Made by a program: the position numbers and the translations under genes. From NCBI GenBank assembly GCA_018262795.1, contig JADFDM010000012.1, forward strand, positions 1 through 64,000: a DNA stretch of 64,000 bases. The letters are read 5' to 3'. Positions 35,099 through 44,022 of the stretch are shown here, one piece after another (position 1 is the stretch's first letter; each line of letters starts with the position of its first letter). The stretch comes from Sphingobacteriales bacterium. Its GTDB lineage: Bacteria; Bacteroidota; Bacteroidia; Chitinophagales; LD1. The notes below the pieces were generated by a model, which ran no database searches, was not told the origin of the DNA, and was given only the letters and a program-made list of their open reading frames with translations.

Positions 35099-36937
35099 AT
35101 GGAATTTACCGGGAATAAAATTAACCGCGAAGCGATAAAGAGCAGGATGTTGAAGGTGGCCGCTAACCTTTGGGGATATCCCGACACAGTGGGAGAAAGC
35201 AATTTTGACCCCGTAGTAGGTCTGATGCTTGAGGCCTTAGCCTCAGAAGTTGAGCAGGTTTATGATGAGTTGCAGATGTCTCAATCGAGGGTAACCGAAA
35301 GACTATCCAAAATGCTATTGCCGGATGTACTTACCGGACCTCGGCCAGCTCATACCATTGTTCACGCTATACCCACCGAAAGTAGTTTTACCCTAAAAAA
35401 GAGTGTTCAATTATTCTGTAAACAATTAATTCGATCCCAAATATCTGTTGATAAAGAGCAGTCTAAAAATATCTTTTTTTCTCCGGTGGCTGATACCGTT
35501 CTAATAAAAGGAGCTGTTAAAGTTCTTGCTACTCCATATCAGGTATTTAAGGTAAATAATGCTCTTTTCAAGGAGCCGGTTGCCGTAAGCAACCAAACCC
35601 GAAGTGAAAATGCTGATTTAGAACTTTGGATAGGCATAGAAACAACAACTCAACTTGAAGATTTAAAAGGAGTGTCCCTCTTTTTTGAGAATAAAAATGA
35701 TACCAATAAAAAGCACTTTTATGATTTATTAGACCTCTGTACTGCGAAATGTGGGAGACAGTCGGTGGAATTGAAGAGAGGGAGTTATAAAGAGAATAGT
35801 GCCGTTCAAAAATCTTGGAATCCGAATAATAAAGTAACCGCATTACTGGAAGAAGAGTTGGCGGATTTATACAACACTCCTTTTCTGCATATAGCTAATA
35901 GTGTTCCTCTTAAAGAGGCCGAATTGGAAGTGTTTCCAAAGGAATTAGAAGGTCATTTTACAGCCGCACAACTGGTGTCTCTTAAAAATAAGTTGATATG
36001 GATAAAGATATTATACCCATCGGGTCTTACGAATAAAACATTGTCCGACTTACAGGTTTCTATTAATTGCTTTCCGGTCATTAACCGCCAGTTGTTGGAA
36101 TTGAGCTATCGCTTGCAGGATTCATTAAACATCATTCCGCTTTCAACAGAGGACACATTTCTTGATTTACTTAGAATCTATTCCGCAGATCGCAAGCAGT
36201 ACAGAGAAATACCGCTCGGCACAGGAGGGTATATAGTACGACAAGGATCAGTCGGTCGGTTTGACAGCAGGAATGCAAATGAATTGCTTGCCTATTTATT
36301 GAACTTATTACAAGATGAAAGTTCTGCATTCAGTTCGATGGGGCTTGATATTTTACAGAATAATATCAAGCAACTGACCCAACTCATTAATGCCCTGCAA
36401 CAAAGGCTCAATATAGATGCAACACGTAAGGATACTGCCACATTTGTGATGGTTCAGCCGCAACCGGGATATGAGAACATCTATATCGAATATTGGGTTT
36501 CACAAGGACTTTTAGCTTCCGGCATTCGGCAAGGAACTGCACTCCAAAGTTATTCTGGAAGTGCTCTGATGTCAGAATCTATATACATGGTTCGGAATAC
36601 AAGTGCCGCAGAAGAAAAACTGTCTGCGGCTAAATCCATTAATACTTTTAAAGCAGCACTATTATCACATGGCAGGATAAGTACAGAACAAGATATACGG
36701 TACGCCTGCTTTGCCGAATTAGGTGATTTATTAGAGCAAGTGAACATTAGCACCACTTTTATAAAGTCGAACAAAAAATCATTGGGTTTTGAGAAAATAA
36801 TTTTGGTAGAACTGGTCCCCGCTGTAAATTCAATGGAATTTACCGATTGGGAACTCGCGATCGAGCAACTGCAATTAAAGCTCCGGCAACACAGCATGCA
36901 GGTGATTCCGATTAATGTAATTATTAAAACGGCTTGA
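35099..36937 (+). CDS. tssF: T6SS baseplate protein TssF
   Basis: This 612-aa protein has the TssF opening: NREAIKSRMLKVAANLWGYPD, then NFDPVVGLMLEALASEVEQVYDELQMSQSRVTERLSKMLLPDVLTGPRPAHTIVHA. The VERLSKML-like and ARPAH-like blocks match TssF (VasA) proteins. The C-terminal part (EDIRYACFAELGDLLEQVNI; LELAIEQLQLKLRQHSM) is helix-strand mixed. TssF and TssG make the wedge that receives VgrG. The gene abuts tssG. Confidence 0.88.
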   Translation: MEFTGNKINREAIKSRMLKVAANLWGYPDTVGESNFDPVVGLMLEALASEVEQVYDELQMSQSRVTERLSKMLLPDVLTGPRPAHTIVHAIPTESSFTLKKSVQLFCKQLIRSQISVDKEQSKNIFFSPVADTVLIKGAVKVLATPYQVFKVNNALFKEPVAVSNQTRSENADLELWIGIETTTQLEDLKGVSLFFENKNDTNKKHFYDLLDLCTAKCGRQSVELKRGSYKENSAVQKSWNPNNKVTALLEEELADLYNTPFLHIANSVPLKEAELEVFPKELEGHFTAAQLVSLKNKLIWIKILYPSGLTNKTLSDLQVSINCFPVINRQLLELSYRLQDSLNIIPLSTEDTFLDLLRIYSADRKQYREIPLGTGGYIVRQGSVGRFDSRNANELLAYLLNLLQDESSAFSSMGLDILQNNIKQLTQLINALQQRLNIDATRKDTATFVMVQPQPGYENIYIEYWVSQGLLASGIRQGTALQSYSGSALMSESIYMVRNTSAAEEKLSAAKSINTFKAALLSHGRISTEQDIRYACFAELGDLLEQVNISTTFIKSNKKSLGFEKIILVELVPAVNSMEFTDWELAIEQLQLKLRQHSMQVIPINVIIKTA

Positions 36938-36938
36938 T

Positions 36939-37868
36939 TTGAAAGACTTTAGCAAAATTGCAGAGTTGCTTAACCGATTGCCTTTCGATATCAGATTCGA
37001 GGTGGTAGCAGCGGACTTAATAGAACAGGGAATCCGACCTGATCAATTGATTGCATGGCCCAAAAGCATTTTCAAGAGAAGGTTCAGCAAAGATATTAAT
37101 AGTGTTTGGTCTGAGAAAAACAATATTGGCATTGAGGAACTTCATTTTGAGTTAAACAGAGATGGAGTGTATGATATTTTACCAGAAGGAGTTTTTCACC
37201 AACGGAAGTCGAAAAGAAATGGTCAGAATAAAGGCGAGGTAATTGCTGATGTAAAGCAAGCAAGAGCAGAGAAAGAAAGTGCAAGACTTTTTTTTGAACC
37301 AATGGAGAATGAAGTTTTACATCTGCGCATACAGATAGAGCGAGCAGAAAGAAAACTTTTTTTGGATTTCGAGCAAAGCGAAACAAATGATTTGATGATT
37401 AATTTTTGGAATCTTGAAGAATACCGCGAATATCCGTCAATTCCTTTTCTGATTCGCTTATTGCCAATTATGTTCAGGATTTCGGGTAAACTAGATCTTG
37501 TAAAAACCTGTTATGAACTCCTTCTCGGGGTTCCGATAAAAATTAAAATGACACATGATTCTGATACCTGGAATATGCCTATGAGTGGCTGGCAGCTAAG
37601 TGCCCACGCACTGGGGCTTGAAACTGTGTTAAGCAGTAGCCTTCCAGATGATCTACCTTCCTATCAAATTGAGATTGGTCCTTTACATGCCAGTGAAATC
37701 CCTAATTTTTTATCTCAAGGGAAAACAACAAAGTATTTACATCTTCTAAATTCTTATTTTTTAGTAGCGGGTTGTGAAGTGAAGTTTTCAATCCTGCCTT
37801 ATGAAGACGAAAAAAAGCCTCTTCCCATTTCTGAAAATTCTTTCCTGGGAGTGAATGTTTACCTCTAA
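36939..37868 (+). CDS. tssG: T6SS baseplate protein TssG, TTG start
   Basis: This 309-aa protein begins KIAELLNRLPFDIRFEVVAADLIEQGIRPDQLI, the TssG N-terminal signature. Later blocks such as LRIQIERAERKLFLDFEQSETNDLMINFWN and LRLLPIMFRISGKLDLVKTCYELLLGVPIKIKM fit the family. The start must be the TTG at 36939, one base after the tssF stop, because the first in-frame ATG comes more than 100 codons later. It ends the plus T6SS unit, 39 bases from the convergent DUF4347-like gene. Confidence 0.86.
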   Translation: MKDFSKIAELLNRLPFDIRFEVVAADLIEQGIRPDQLIAWPKSIFKRRFSKDINSVWSEKNNIGIEELHFELNRDGVYDILPEGVFHQRKSKRNGQNKGEVIADVKQARAEKESARLFFEPMENEVLHLRIQIERAERKLFLDFEQSETNDLMINFWNLEEYREYPSIPFLIRLLPIMFRISGKLDLVKTCYELLLGVPIKIKMTHDSDTWNMPMSGWQLSAHALGLETVLSSSLPDDLPSYQIEIGPLHASEIPNFLSQGKTTKYLHLLNSYFLVAGCEVKFSILPYEDEKKPLPISENSFLGVNVYL

Positions 37869-37907
37869 TTAGTCGGAGTGCTCTTCAAATAAATATTTAT
37901 GGGATCG

Positions 37908-38468
37908 CTATCTTGCAGGTATCAATAACCAATCTGAATTAGACAAGGCTCTTCTACCACCATTTGGATCAAACTCGTAAAGTGTTCCTTCCCAAGTACC
38001 AAAGTCTATAGGGCTATAGTGATAGTATTGGGTAACATTAGCCGCTACTACCTTGGCACCGGTATAAGCCGCTATTTCACGCATTAGCAATTCGCCATCC
38101 CCATAGGCATAGCGGTTGGTGCTGGCAGTATCAGCGGCTGCACAGGAATAAATAACAATACGCTCAATCAAGCCATACCAACGGCTTAGCGAGCTATGCG
38201 TTTGATTTGTTAATCCTTCGCGACATATCTGAAGCCCAAACCCACCGCGCTGCTGACTTTGCAGATCATCAGTATTTTCAACAATATCTTCATAGCCGTG
38301 GCAAAGAATGTCAAGACGGTTAAGTCCACCTTGTGACTGCGCATATTGAGCTATCCAAATAACAGAGTTCGCAAGTGGTGCAGAACCGTTTACAACATGC
38401 GTGTTGGGAGCTACAGCCGGAGCCAACCCAAGGAGTCGCTTATCGTGCCAAATCATTCGTCCTGACAT
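37908..38468 (-). CDS. DUF4347-like His/Cys peptidase-like protein, candidate T6SS effector
   Basis: This 186-aa protein has no signal peptide. It shows the DUF4347 pattern of clan-CD-like folds: LDILCHGYED with His57, VIYSCAAAD with Cys109, then LLMREIAAYTGAKVVAANVTQ and FGTWEGTLYEFDPNG. A buried strand-His and strand-Cys pair in this order is the catalytic dyad in caspase-, gingipain- and clostripain-like peptidases. DUF4347 usually forms part of large surface proteins, so a stand-alone domain is unusual. The gene is convergent with tssG and directly borders the T6SS locus, hence a possible effector. Peptidase activity is not proven, and no immunity gene is visible. Confidence 0.7.
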   Translation of the reverse strand: MSGRMIWHDKRLLGLAPAVAPNTHVVNGSAPLANSVIWIAQYAQSQGGLNRLDILCHGYEDIVENTDDLQSQQRGGFGLQICREGLTNQTHSSLSRWYGLIERIVIYSCAAADTASTNRYAYGDGELLMREIAAYTGAKVVAANVTQYYHYSPIDFGTWEGTLYEFDPNGGRRALSNSDWLLIPAR

Positions 38469-38800
38469 TGATAAAGTTTTAGAACTGTTGAAAATACCTT
38501 CAAAGGCTTATCTCGAGCCACCTTTGTCAAAAAAAACTAAAAAAAATTAAAGTTGATAGTTTAGTAACAACTATTTAAGAAGTAACCGCAAACATCAGAC
38601 TTCCCAAATTTTTAAACTTTAATACTTCTTGTTAAATCATTAGAGATATTCTTACAAAGCCCATCTCGGCAGTTACCGGGTTTACTATTAGGATTGATCG
38701 GGGTCTAAATTTCAAAAGTCGGCAAGAACCTTTAAACCGTAGAAATAATAGCAGGGTTTCAACACGATTAGAGTGATAAAACCCTGCTATTAACCGGTAG
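38469..38800. other. Intergenic region between the DUF4347-like gene and tRNA-Cys
   Basis: This 332-bp A+T-rich region has no convincing coding frame. It should hold the promoter of the DUF4347-like gene, but no clear TTG/TAnnTTTG pair was found. No integrase remnant and no repeat of the tRNA 3' end were seen. Confidence 0.5.
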
Positions 38801-38871
38801 AGGTCGGGAGCGGATTTGAACCGCTGTACGAGCTTTTGCAGAGCTCTGCCTAACCACTCGGCCACCCGACC
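38801..38871 (-). tRNA. tRNA-Cys (GCA)
   Basis: The 71-nt gene folds as a cloverleaf. Acceptor arms are GGTCGGG (38871-38865) and CCCGACC (38808-38802). The anticodon stem is GAGCT/AGCTC with loop CTGCAAA, and the T-arm is GCGGTTCAAATCCGC. The anticodon GCA lies at 38839-38837, and the discriminator base U (38801) is as required for tRNA-Cys. The CCA end is not encoded. The 3' end faces the T6SS locus. Confidence 0.95.
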
Positions 38872-38916
38872 ATTTTTGGGGAGTGCAAATCTATTTAAAA
38901 ATTCAAATTCGCCAAG

Positions 38917-39267
38917 CTATGATTCTAATTCAGTGAATACTCGATCTACTTGCCCTTTGAGTGGCGGATGGTGCTTACTCACCCTCACCTTCAGCGATGT
39001 GAGGCCGGGGTATTTTAAATGAATCTTATCCGAAATCCTTTTGCAAACATGCTCTATCAAGCGCGCGTGCACTTCCATCTCTTGCTTTATCAAACGATAA
39101 ATTTCTTCATAGTTCACGGTTTTCTCCAGCTTGTCAGAAATTGCAGCTTCTTCCAAGTTGAGTTGTAAATAAACATCTACCGTGTATTTACCACCCAACA
39201 CCTGCTCCTCTTTATAATATCCGTGGTGCGCATAAAACTGCATTCCTTCTACCGCAATTAATCCCAT
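38917..39267 (-). CDS. folB: Dihydroneopterin aldolase
   Basis: This 116-aa protein has the usual FolB length. Motifs are VEGMQFYAHHGYYKEEQVLGGKYTVDVYLQLN (with the conserved Y..HG..EEE-like substrate loop), TVNYEEIYRLIKQEME, and RLIEHVCKRISDKI, containing the catalytic-loop E and H. FolB converts 7,8-dihydroneopterin to 6-hydroxymethyl-dihydropterin and glycolaldehyde in folate synthesis. It lies 45 bases upstream of tRNA-Cys on the same strand and may be co-transcribed with it. Confidence 0.93.
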   Translation of the reverse strand: MGLIAVEGMQFYAHHGYYKEEQVLGGKYTVDVYLQLNLEEAAISDKLEKTVNYEEIYRLIKQEMEVHARLIEHVCKRISDKIHLKYPGLTSLKVRVSKHHPPLKGQVDRVFTELES

Positions 39268-39352
39268 CTATCATTCTTTTGCGCTAAAGTAGAAAGATTG
39301 GTGGTTGCAAAGCGAGTGAATTTTTAAGTTATTTGCCACATAATTTTATTCT

Positions 39353-40531
39353 ATGCGCGCTGATTTATATAGTGGTCACGATTATTACCTGATAGATGAT
39401 TTACTCACCACTGAGCACAAACTGATTCGCGAAACTGTGCGCAGTTATGTCAAAAAGAATCTAAGCCCCATTATCGAAGACTATGCACAGCGAGCCGAGT
39501 TTCCTCAGCACATTGTAAAGGACTTGGGCGAAATAGGAGCCTTTGGCCCGGCTCTTCCCTCCGAGTACGGGGGCGGTGGATTAGATGAAATTTCGTACGG
39601 TATTATTATGCAGGAGTTAGAGCGATGTGATTCAGGTATTCGCTCTACGGCCTCTGTGCAAGGCTCTTTAGTCATGTATCCGATCTATCAGTACGGCAGT
39701 GAGGAGCAGCGCAAAAAATACCTCCCTAAATTGGGCAAGGGCGAACTGTTTGGATGCTTTGGATTAACAGAGCCTAACCACGGTTCTAACCCGGCAGGCA
39801 TGGAAACGAAGTTTGAGGACAAGGGCGATCACTACCTGCTAAATGGGGCTAAGATGTGGATCAGCAATTCTCCTTATGCAGATATTGCGGTCGTGTGGGC
39901 AAAAGATGAATCGGGTAAAATAAAAGGGCTGATTGTAGAGCGCGGAATGGAAGGATTTACCACCCCCACTACGCACGGCAAGTGGAGTCTTCGCGCATCT
40001 GCTACGGGCGAATTAGTGTTTCAGAATGTGAAAGTGCCAAAGGAAAACCTGCTGCCCAACGTTGCCGGCATTAAAGGTCCCTTAGGCTGTTTATCCACCG
40101 CACGGTATGGTATTGCCTGGGGAGCTATTGGAGCCGCCTTAGACTGCTATGATACAGCTCTTCGCTATTCCAAAGAGCGCATTCAGTTTGGCAAACCCAT
40201 CGGGCAATTTCAGTTGCAACAAAAGAAACTGGCCGAAATGATTACAGAAATCACGAAGGCGCAACTAATGGTATGGCGCTTAGGAGTGCTTAAAAATGAA
40301 GGCCGTGCCACTCCGGGTCAAATCAGTATGGCGAAACGCAATAGTTGCGAAATTGCTTTAGATGTAGCCCGAAGCGCCCGCCAGATGTTAGGCGGCATGG
40401 GTATTACGGGCGAATATCCCATCATGCGCCACCTCATGAATTTAGAAACGGTGATCACTTACGAAGGTACACACGATATTCACTTGCTCATCACAGGGCA
40501 CGATGTAACCGGCTTAGATGCCTTCAAATAA
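39353..40531 (+). CDS. Acyl-CoA dehydrogenase, glutaryl-CoA-dehydrogenase-like
   Basis: This 392-aa flavoenzyme has the ACAD domain order. The N-terminal helical domain carries GAFGPALPSEYGGGGLDEISYG. The middle beta-domain has CFGLTEPNHGSNPAGMET and WISNSPYADIAVVWAKDE. The C-terminal helical domain has YSKERIQFGKPIGQFQ, QMLGGMGITGEYPIMRH and the catalytic glutamate in TYEGTHDIH. The TYEGT base and the QGSLVMYPIYQYGSEEQ region fit glutaryl-CoA dehydrogenase better than short- or medium-chain forms. The reaction would be oxidation of glutaryl-CoA with decarboxylation to crotonyl-CoA in lysine or tryptophan breakdown. Substrate is inferred. Confidence 0.88.
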   Translation: MRADLYSGHDYYLIDDLLTTEHKLIRETVRSYVKKNLSPIIEDYAQRAEFPQHIVKDLGEIGAFGPALPSEYGGGGLDEISYGIIMQELERCDSGIRSTASVQGSLVMYPIYQYGSEEQRKKYLPKLGKGELFGCFGLTEPNHGSNPAGMETKFEDKGDHYLLNGAKMWISNSPYADIAVVWAKDESGKIKGLIVERGMEGFTTPTTHGKWSLRASATGELVFQNVKVPKENLLPNVAGIKGPLGCLSTARYGIAWGAIGAALDCYDTALRYSKERIQFGKPIGQFQLQQKKLAEMITEITKAQLMVWRLGVLKNEGRATPGQISMAKRNSCEIALDVARSARQMLGGMGITGEYPIMRHLMNLETVITYEGTHDIHLLITGHDVTGLDAFK

Positions 40532-40874
40532 TTCGCACCTTTCCTCCTCTTCGGTACAGTAAAACATATTTATACAGAGATGTGGCTGAAGAAACATCCC
40601 GGGATTTCGGCCGATCACCTTTTAAGGTAAAATGACTATCCGTATTAATACCTCTTTACTACGGTAATAGTGCTAAAACCTTTGACTATCCCATAACAGG
40701 GTATTCCTAAACATGAATTCACAGTGCTACTTGAAATAAGTAATAAGTAAATGGTAGTTAGTAATAAAGAGATTCGGAACCAAAAACAGAAAACTGAAAG
40801 TCCCACATCTCTTTGCTCCGAACTAAATTTTAACTTAGCACCTTCCGCATTTTTCAGTTCAAATACTAAAATTT
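40532..40874. other. Intergenic region before the FGGY kinase gene
   Basis: This 343-bp stretch has no supported gene. A short inverted repeat TACTT-GAAAT-AAGTA lies at 40728-40742 and is followed by several copies of the word AGTAA. It is too weak to call as an operator. Nothing else is seen. Confidence 0.45.
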
Positions 40875-42443
40875 ATGGCTGCTCTTATTCTCACTATTGA
40901 TCTCGGCACCTCTGGCCCCAAGGTAAGTTTGTTCGACACAAAAGCTCGTTGTGTGGGTTATGAGTTTGAAGAAGTGCCCCTCTTACTCAGCGAGGGTGGC
41001 GGAGCAGAGCAGCGCCCCTCCGATTGGATTCACGCCATCCGAACGGGCTATGCACGTCTCGTAGCAAAAGCGAAAATTGATACTCGTAAAATTATTGCGG
41101 TAAACTGCACCGCTCAGTGGAGCGGAACGGTATGCGTGGACAAAGCCGGAAACGAACTGATGAACAGCATCATCTGGATGGATACGCGCGGAGCAAAGTA
41201 TGTAAAGGAGCTGACGCACGGCCCCATTCGGGTCGAAGGTTATGGCGTAGGTAAAATTCTCCAATGGATTCGCCTGACCGGAGGCGGCCCTACCAAAAGC
41301 GGGAAAGATTCCATTGCCCACATTCTTTACATCAAAAATGAACGAAAGAAGATTTACGACAAGACCTATAAATTTCTCGAACCCAAAGACTACCTCAATC
41401 TCTGGCTCACAGGGCGCTTTGCCGCTTCTTACGATTCTATTACCCTGCATTGGATTACCGATAATCGCGACATCAATAACATCACTTACCACGATGGATT
41501 GCTCAACCTCACCGGGCTGGAGAAGGAAAAACTACCTGAATTACTCCCCGCCAATTCAATATTGGGCACCGTGAGCGAACAGATTGCTGAGGAATTTGGA
41601 TTGAATGCCGATGTAAAAGTCATTTCAGGAACACCCGATGTGCAAAGTGCAGCAATTGGATCCGGAGCCATCCGCGATTTTGAAGGCCATTTATATGTAG
41701 GCACTTCGTCTTGGTTGGTATGTCACGTGCCTTTCAAAAAGACAGATGTATTTCATAACATGGGAACTATTCCCTCAGCTTTGCCGGGCCGATACTTGAT
41801 TGCCAATGAACAGGAAACTGCCGGAGCCAGCCTAAATTTTATCAAGAATAATTTGCTGTATCACACCGATGAACTCGATACCGGTGCGGCTCCGAAAGAT
41901 TTTTATAAACTGCTCGATAAAATTGCAGCGAAAGTGAAGCCCGGCAGCGAAGGCCTTATCTTTCTTCCTTGGATGTATGGGGAGCGCTCTCCGGTGGACG
42001 ATCACCATGTACGCGGTGGATTTTATAATCTCTCGCTCACACATAACCGCACTCATCTCCTGCGCTCGGTGCTCGAAGGGGTCAGTTTAAACGGCCGTTG
42101 GCTGTTGATGTATGTCGAAAAAATGACGGGCAAAGGATTTGATTCTATCAATTACATCGGAGGAGGAGCAAACTCAGCCGTGTGGAGTCAAATAATGGCC
42201 GATGTTTTGAATCGCCCCATCAAGCAGGTAAAGGAACCGCTGATGGCAAACTCTCGCGGGACCGCCATGTTGGCACTATTGGCATTGGGCATGATGGATA
42301 TAGACCGTGCTGCTCAAGCTGTTGAAATCAACAAAGTATTTGAACCGAATGTCGCCAACAAAGGTTTGTACGATGAATTGTTTGAACGGTTTGTAGAGAT
42401 ATACACTCGCAACAAGCCTATCTGGATGAAATTGAACAAGTGA
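40875..42443 (+). CDS. FGGY-family carbohydrate kinase (xylulokinase-like)
   Basis: This 522-aa kinase has the two-domain FGGY fold. ILTIDLGTSGPKVSLFDTKA is the N-terminal phosphate-1 motif. NCTAQWSGTVCVD and SIIWMDTRGAKYVKEL form the sugar-binding part, and ISGTPDVQSAAIGSGAI is the linker and C-domain start. FDSINYIGGGANSAVWSQIMADVLNRPI is the FGGY signature near residue 415. It phosphorylates a sugar or polyol with ATP. The substrate may be D-xylulose, but the nearby genes are not sugar-related, so this stays open. Confidence 0.85.
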   Translation: MAALILTIDLGTSGPKVSLFDTKARCVGYEFEEVPLLLSEGGGAEQRPSDWIHAIRTGYARLVAKAKIDTRKIIAVNCTAQWSGTVCVDKAGNELMNSIIWMDTRGAKYVKELTHGPIRVEGYGVGKILQWIRLTGGGPTKSGKDSIAHILYIKNERKKIYDKTYKFLEPKDYLNLWLTGRFAASYDSITLHWITDNRDINNITYHDGLLNLTGLEKEKLPELLPANSILGTVSEQIAEEFGLNADVKVISGTPDVQSAAIGSGAIRDFEGHLYVGTSSWLVCHVPFKKTDVFHNMGTIPSALPGRYLIANEQETAGASLNFIKNNLLYHTDELDTGAAPKDFYKLLDKIAAKVKPGSEGLIFLPWMYGERSPVDDHHVRGGFYNLSLTHNRTHLLRSVLEGVSLNGRWLLMYVEKMTGKGFDSINYIGGGANSAVWSQIMADVLNRPIKQVKEPLMANSRGTAMLALLALGMMDIDRAAQAVEINKVFEPNVANKGLYDELFERFVEIYTRNKPIWMKLNK

Positions 42444-42510
42444 AAATGGTAGCGGGAAACGAAGGAGGCACAAAAACAAATTACTTTTATTACAGCATAA
42501 ATAATCCGTC

Positions 42511-44022
42511 ATGAATATTGAAGAAATTTCCCAAAAATTAGGCTGGTTGCCGCCCTCCATAGCTCGGTTTATCGAAAGACGGGTAAAAAAAGTTCCTGCC
42601 ATCAAAAAAATAATTGATGCCGAGAATCAAAAAACCATGCAGGTGTTGGAGCATTCTCTAAAGCCCTATGACGGGAAGTTTAAGAAGCATCCCACCCTAC
42701 CGCCAGCAGGAATGGAGCATGAAACAATCCTTCACCAAATTCAGGAGATGCACGATATAGAAAGTGTTCGGTGGAAAGAAGGATACGTGAGCGGAGGTAT
42801 CTATCATGGCGATCGGGAGCATATTGAATTTCTGAACAAGGTGTATGCCTTGCAATCACAGAGCAATCCCTTGCACAGCGATTTGTTCCCCTCCGCCACC
42901 AAGTTTGAAGCAGAAATCGTTTCGATGGTGGCCAATATGCACGGCAGAGGGAAAACAACGGATGATGCTGCGGTAGTGGGTACCGTGACCTCCGGTGGAA
43001 CCGAAAGTATACTGTGCGCCATGAAATCTTACCGCGACAGGGCATTGGAAGAGAAGGGTATTCGCGAACCCGAAATGATAGTGCCGGTAACGGCTCATGC
43101 CGCCTTCGACAAAGCCTCACAATACTTTAGAATTAAGCAAGTAAAAATCCCTGTAACCGAAAACTACACGGTAGATGTGAACGCTGCGAAATCGGCTATT
43201 AACAACAATACCGTGGTGATGGTGGGTTCTGCTCCATCCTTCCCTCACGGTTCCTTTGATTCTATAAAAGAACTTTCGGCCATTGCCCTAAAGAACAAAA
43301 TAGGTTTTCATACCGATTGTTGTTTGGGAGGCTTCGTAGTGCCCTTTGCCGAAAAGCTGGGCTATGATGTTCCAGTGGTTGACTTTCGCAATCCCGGAGT
43401 CACTTCTATGAGTGTGGATACACACAAATACGGCTATGCCGCGAAGGGAACTTCAGTGGTACTATACCGAACCGAGGAGTTGCGCCATTACCAATTTTAC
43501 ACTACTACCGAATGGCCGGGAGGGCTTTACTTCTCCCCTACTCTGGCGGGTAGCCGCCCCGGAGCTTTGAGTGCAGCCTGCTGGGCGGCAATGCTTGCTA
43601 TGGGAGAGGAAGGCTATTTAAAAGCGACCGATGCTATTCTTAAAACCGCAGCAAAAATTAGAGCAGGCATTCAACAGATTCCCGACCTCAAAATGATGGG
43701 GCAGCCACTTTGGATTATTGCTTTAGGCAGCGATTCTCTAAACATTTATCAGGTACTCGATCAAATGACCAACCGGCATTGGAATCTCAATGGCTTGCAT
43801 AAGCCCGCCTGTTTCCATTTGGCGCTTACCCTGCGGCATACCCAAGCGGGTGTAGCCGAACGTTTTTTATCTGACCTGCAAGAATCAGTTGCCTATGTAA
43901 AAGCCCATCCGGGCGAAAAAGAAGGAATGGCTCCCGTGTATGGAATGGCTGCCTCTCTCCCTTTTAGAGGCATGGTCAGCGACATACTGAAGCGGTATTT
44001 GGATGTGGTTTACAAAGTTTAA
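42511..44022 (+). CDS. Sphingosine-1-phosphate-lyase-like PLP enzyme
   Basis: This 503-aa PLP enzyme matches the S1P lyase (Dpl1/SGPL1) branch of group II decarboxylases. It has GYVSGGIYHGDREHIEF, the NPLHSDLFPSATKFEAEIVSM active-site region, GTVTSGGTESILCAMKSYRD and HTDCCLGGFVVPFAEKLG. The PLP lysine is Lys306 in SVDTHKYGYAAKGTSVVLYR. Unlike eukaryotic forms it has no N-terminal membrane helix, like other bacterial homologues. The enzyme would cleave a long-chain base phosphate into an aldehyde and phosphoethanolamine. Many Bacteroidota make sphingolipids, so this could recycle own or host-derived sphingoid bases. A different amino-acid decarboxylase activity is less likely. Confidence 0.88.
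   Translation: MNIEEISQKLGWLPPSIARFIERRVKKVPAIKKIIDAENQKTMQVLEHSLKPYDGKFKKHPTLPPAGMEHETILHQIQEMHDIESVRWKEGYVSGGIYHGDREHIEFLNKVYALQSQSNPLHSDLFPSATKFEAEIVSMVANMHGRGKTTDDAAVVGTVTSGGTESILCAMKSYRDRALEEKGIREPEMIVPVTAHAAFDKASQYFRIKQVKIPVTENYTVDVNAAKSAINNNTVVMVGSAPSFPHGSFDSIKELSAIALKNKIGFHTDCCLGGFVVPFAEKLGYDVPVVDFRNPGVTSMSVDTHKYGYAAKGTSVVLYRTEELRHYQFYTTTEWPGGLYFSPTLAGSRPGALSAACWAAMLAMGEEGYLKATDAILKTAAKIRAGIQQIPDLKMMGQPLWIIALGSDSLNIYQVLDQMTNRHWNLNGLHKPACFHLALTLRHTQAGVAERFLSDLQESVAYVKAHPGEKEGMAPVYGMAASLPFRGMVSDILKRYLDVVYKV

Noticed and set aside
38632-38865. A 77-codon minus-strand open frame across tRNA-Cys
   Set aside because: It overlaps the tRNA and has no protein-like features.
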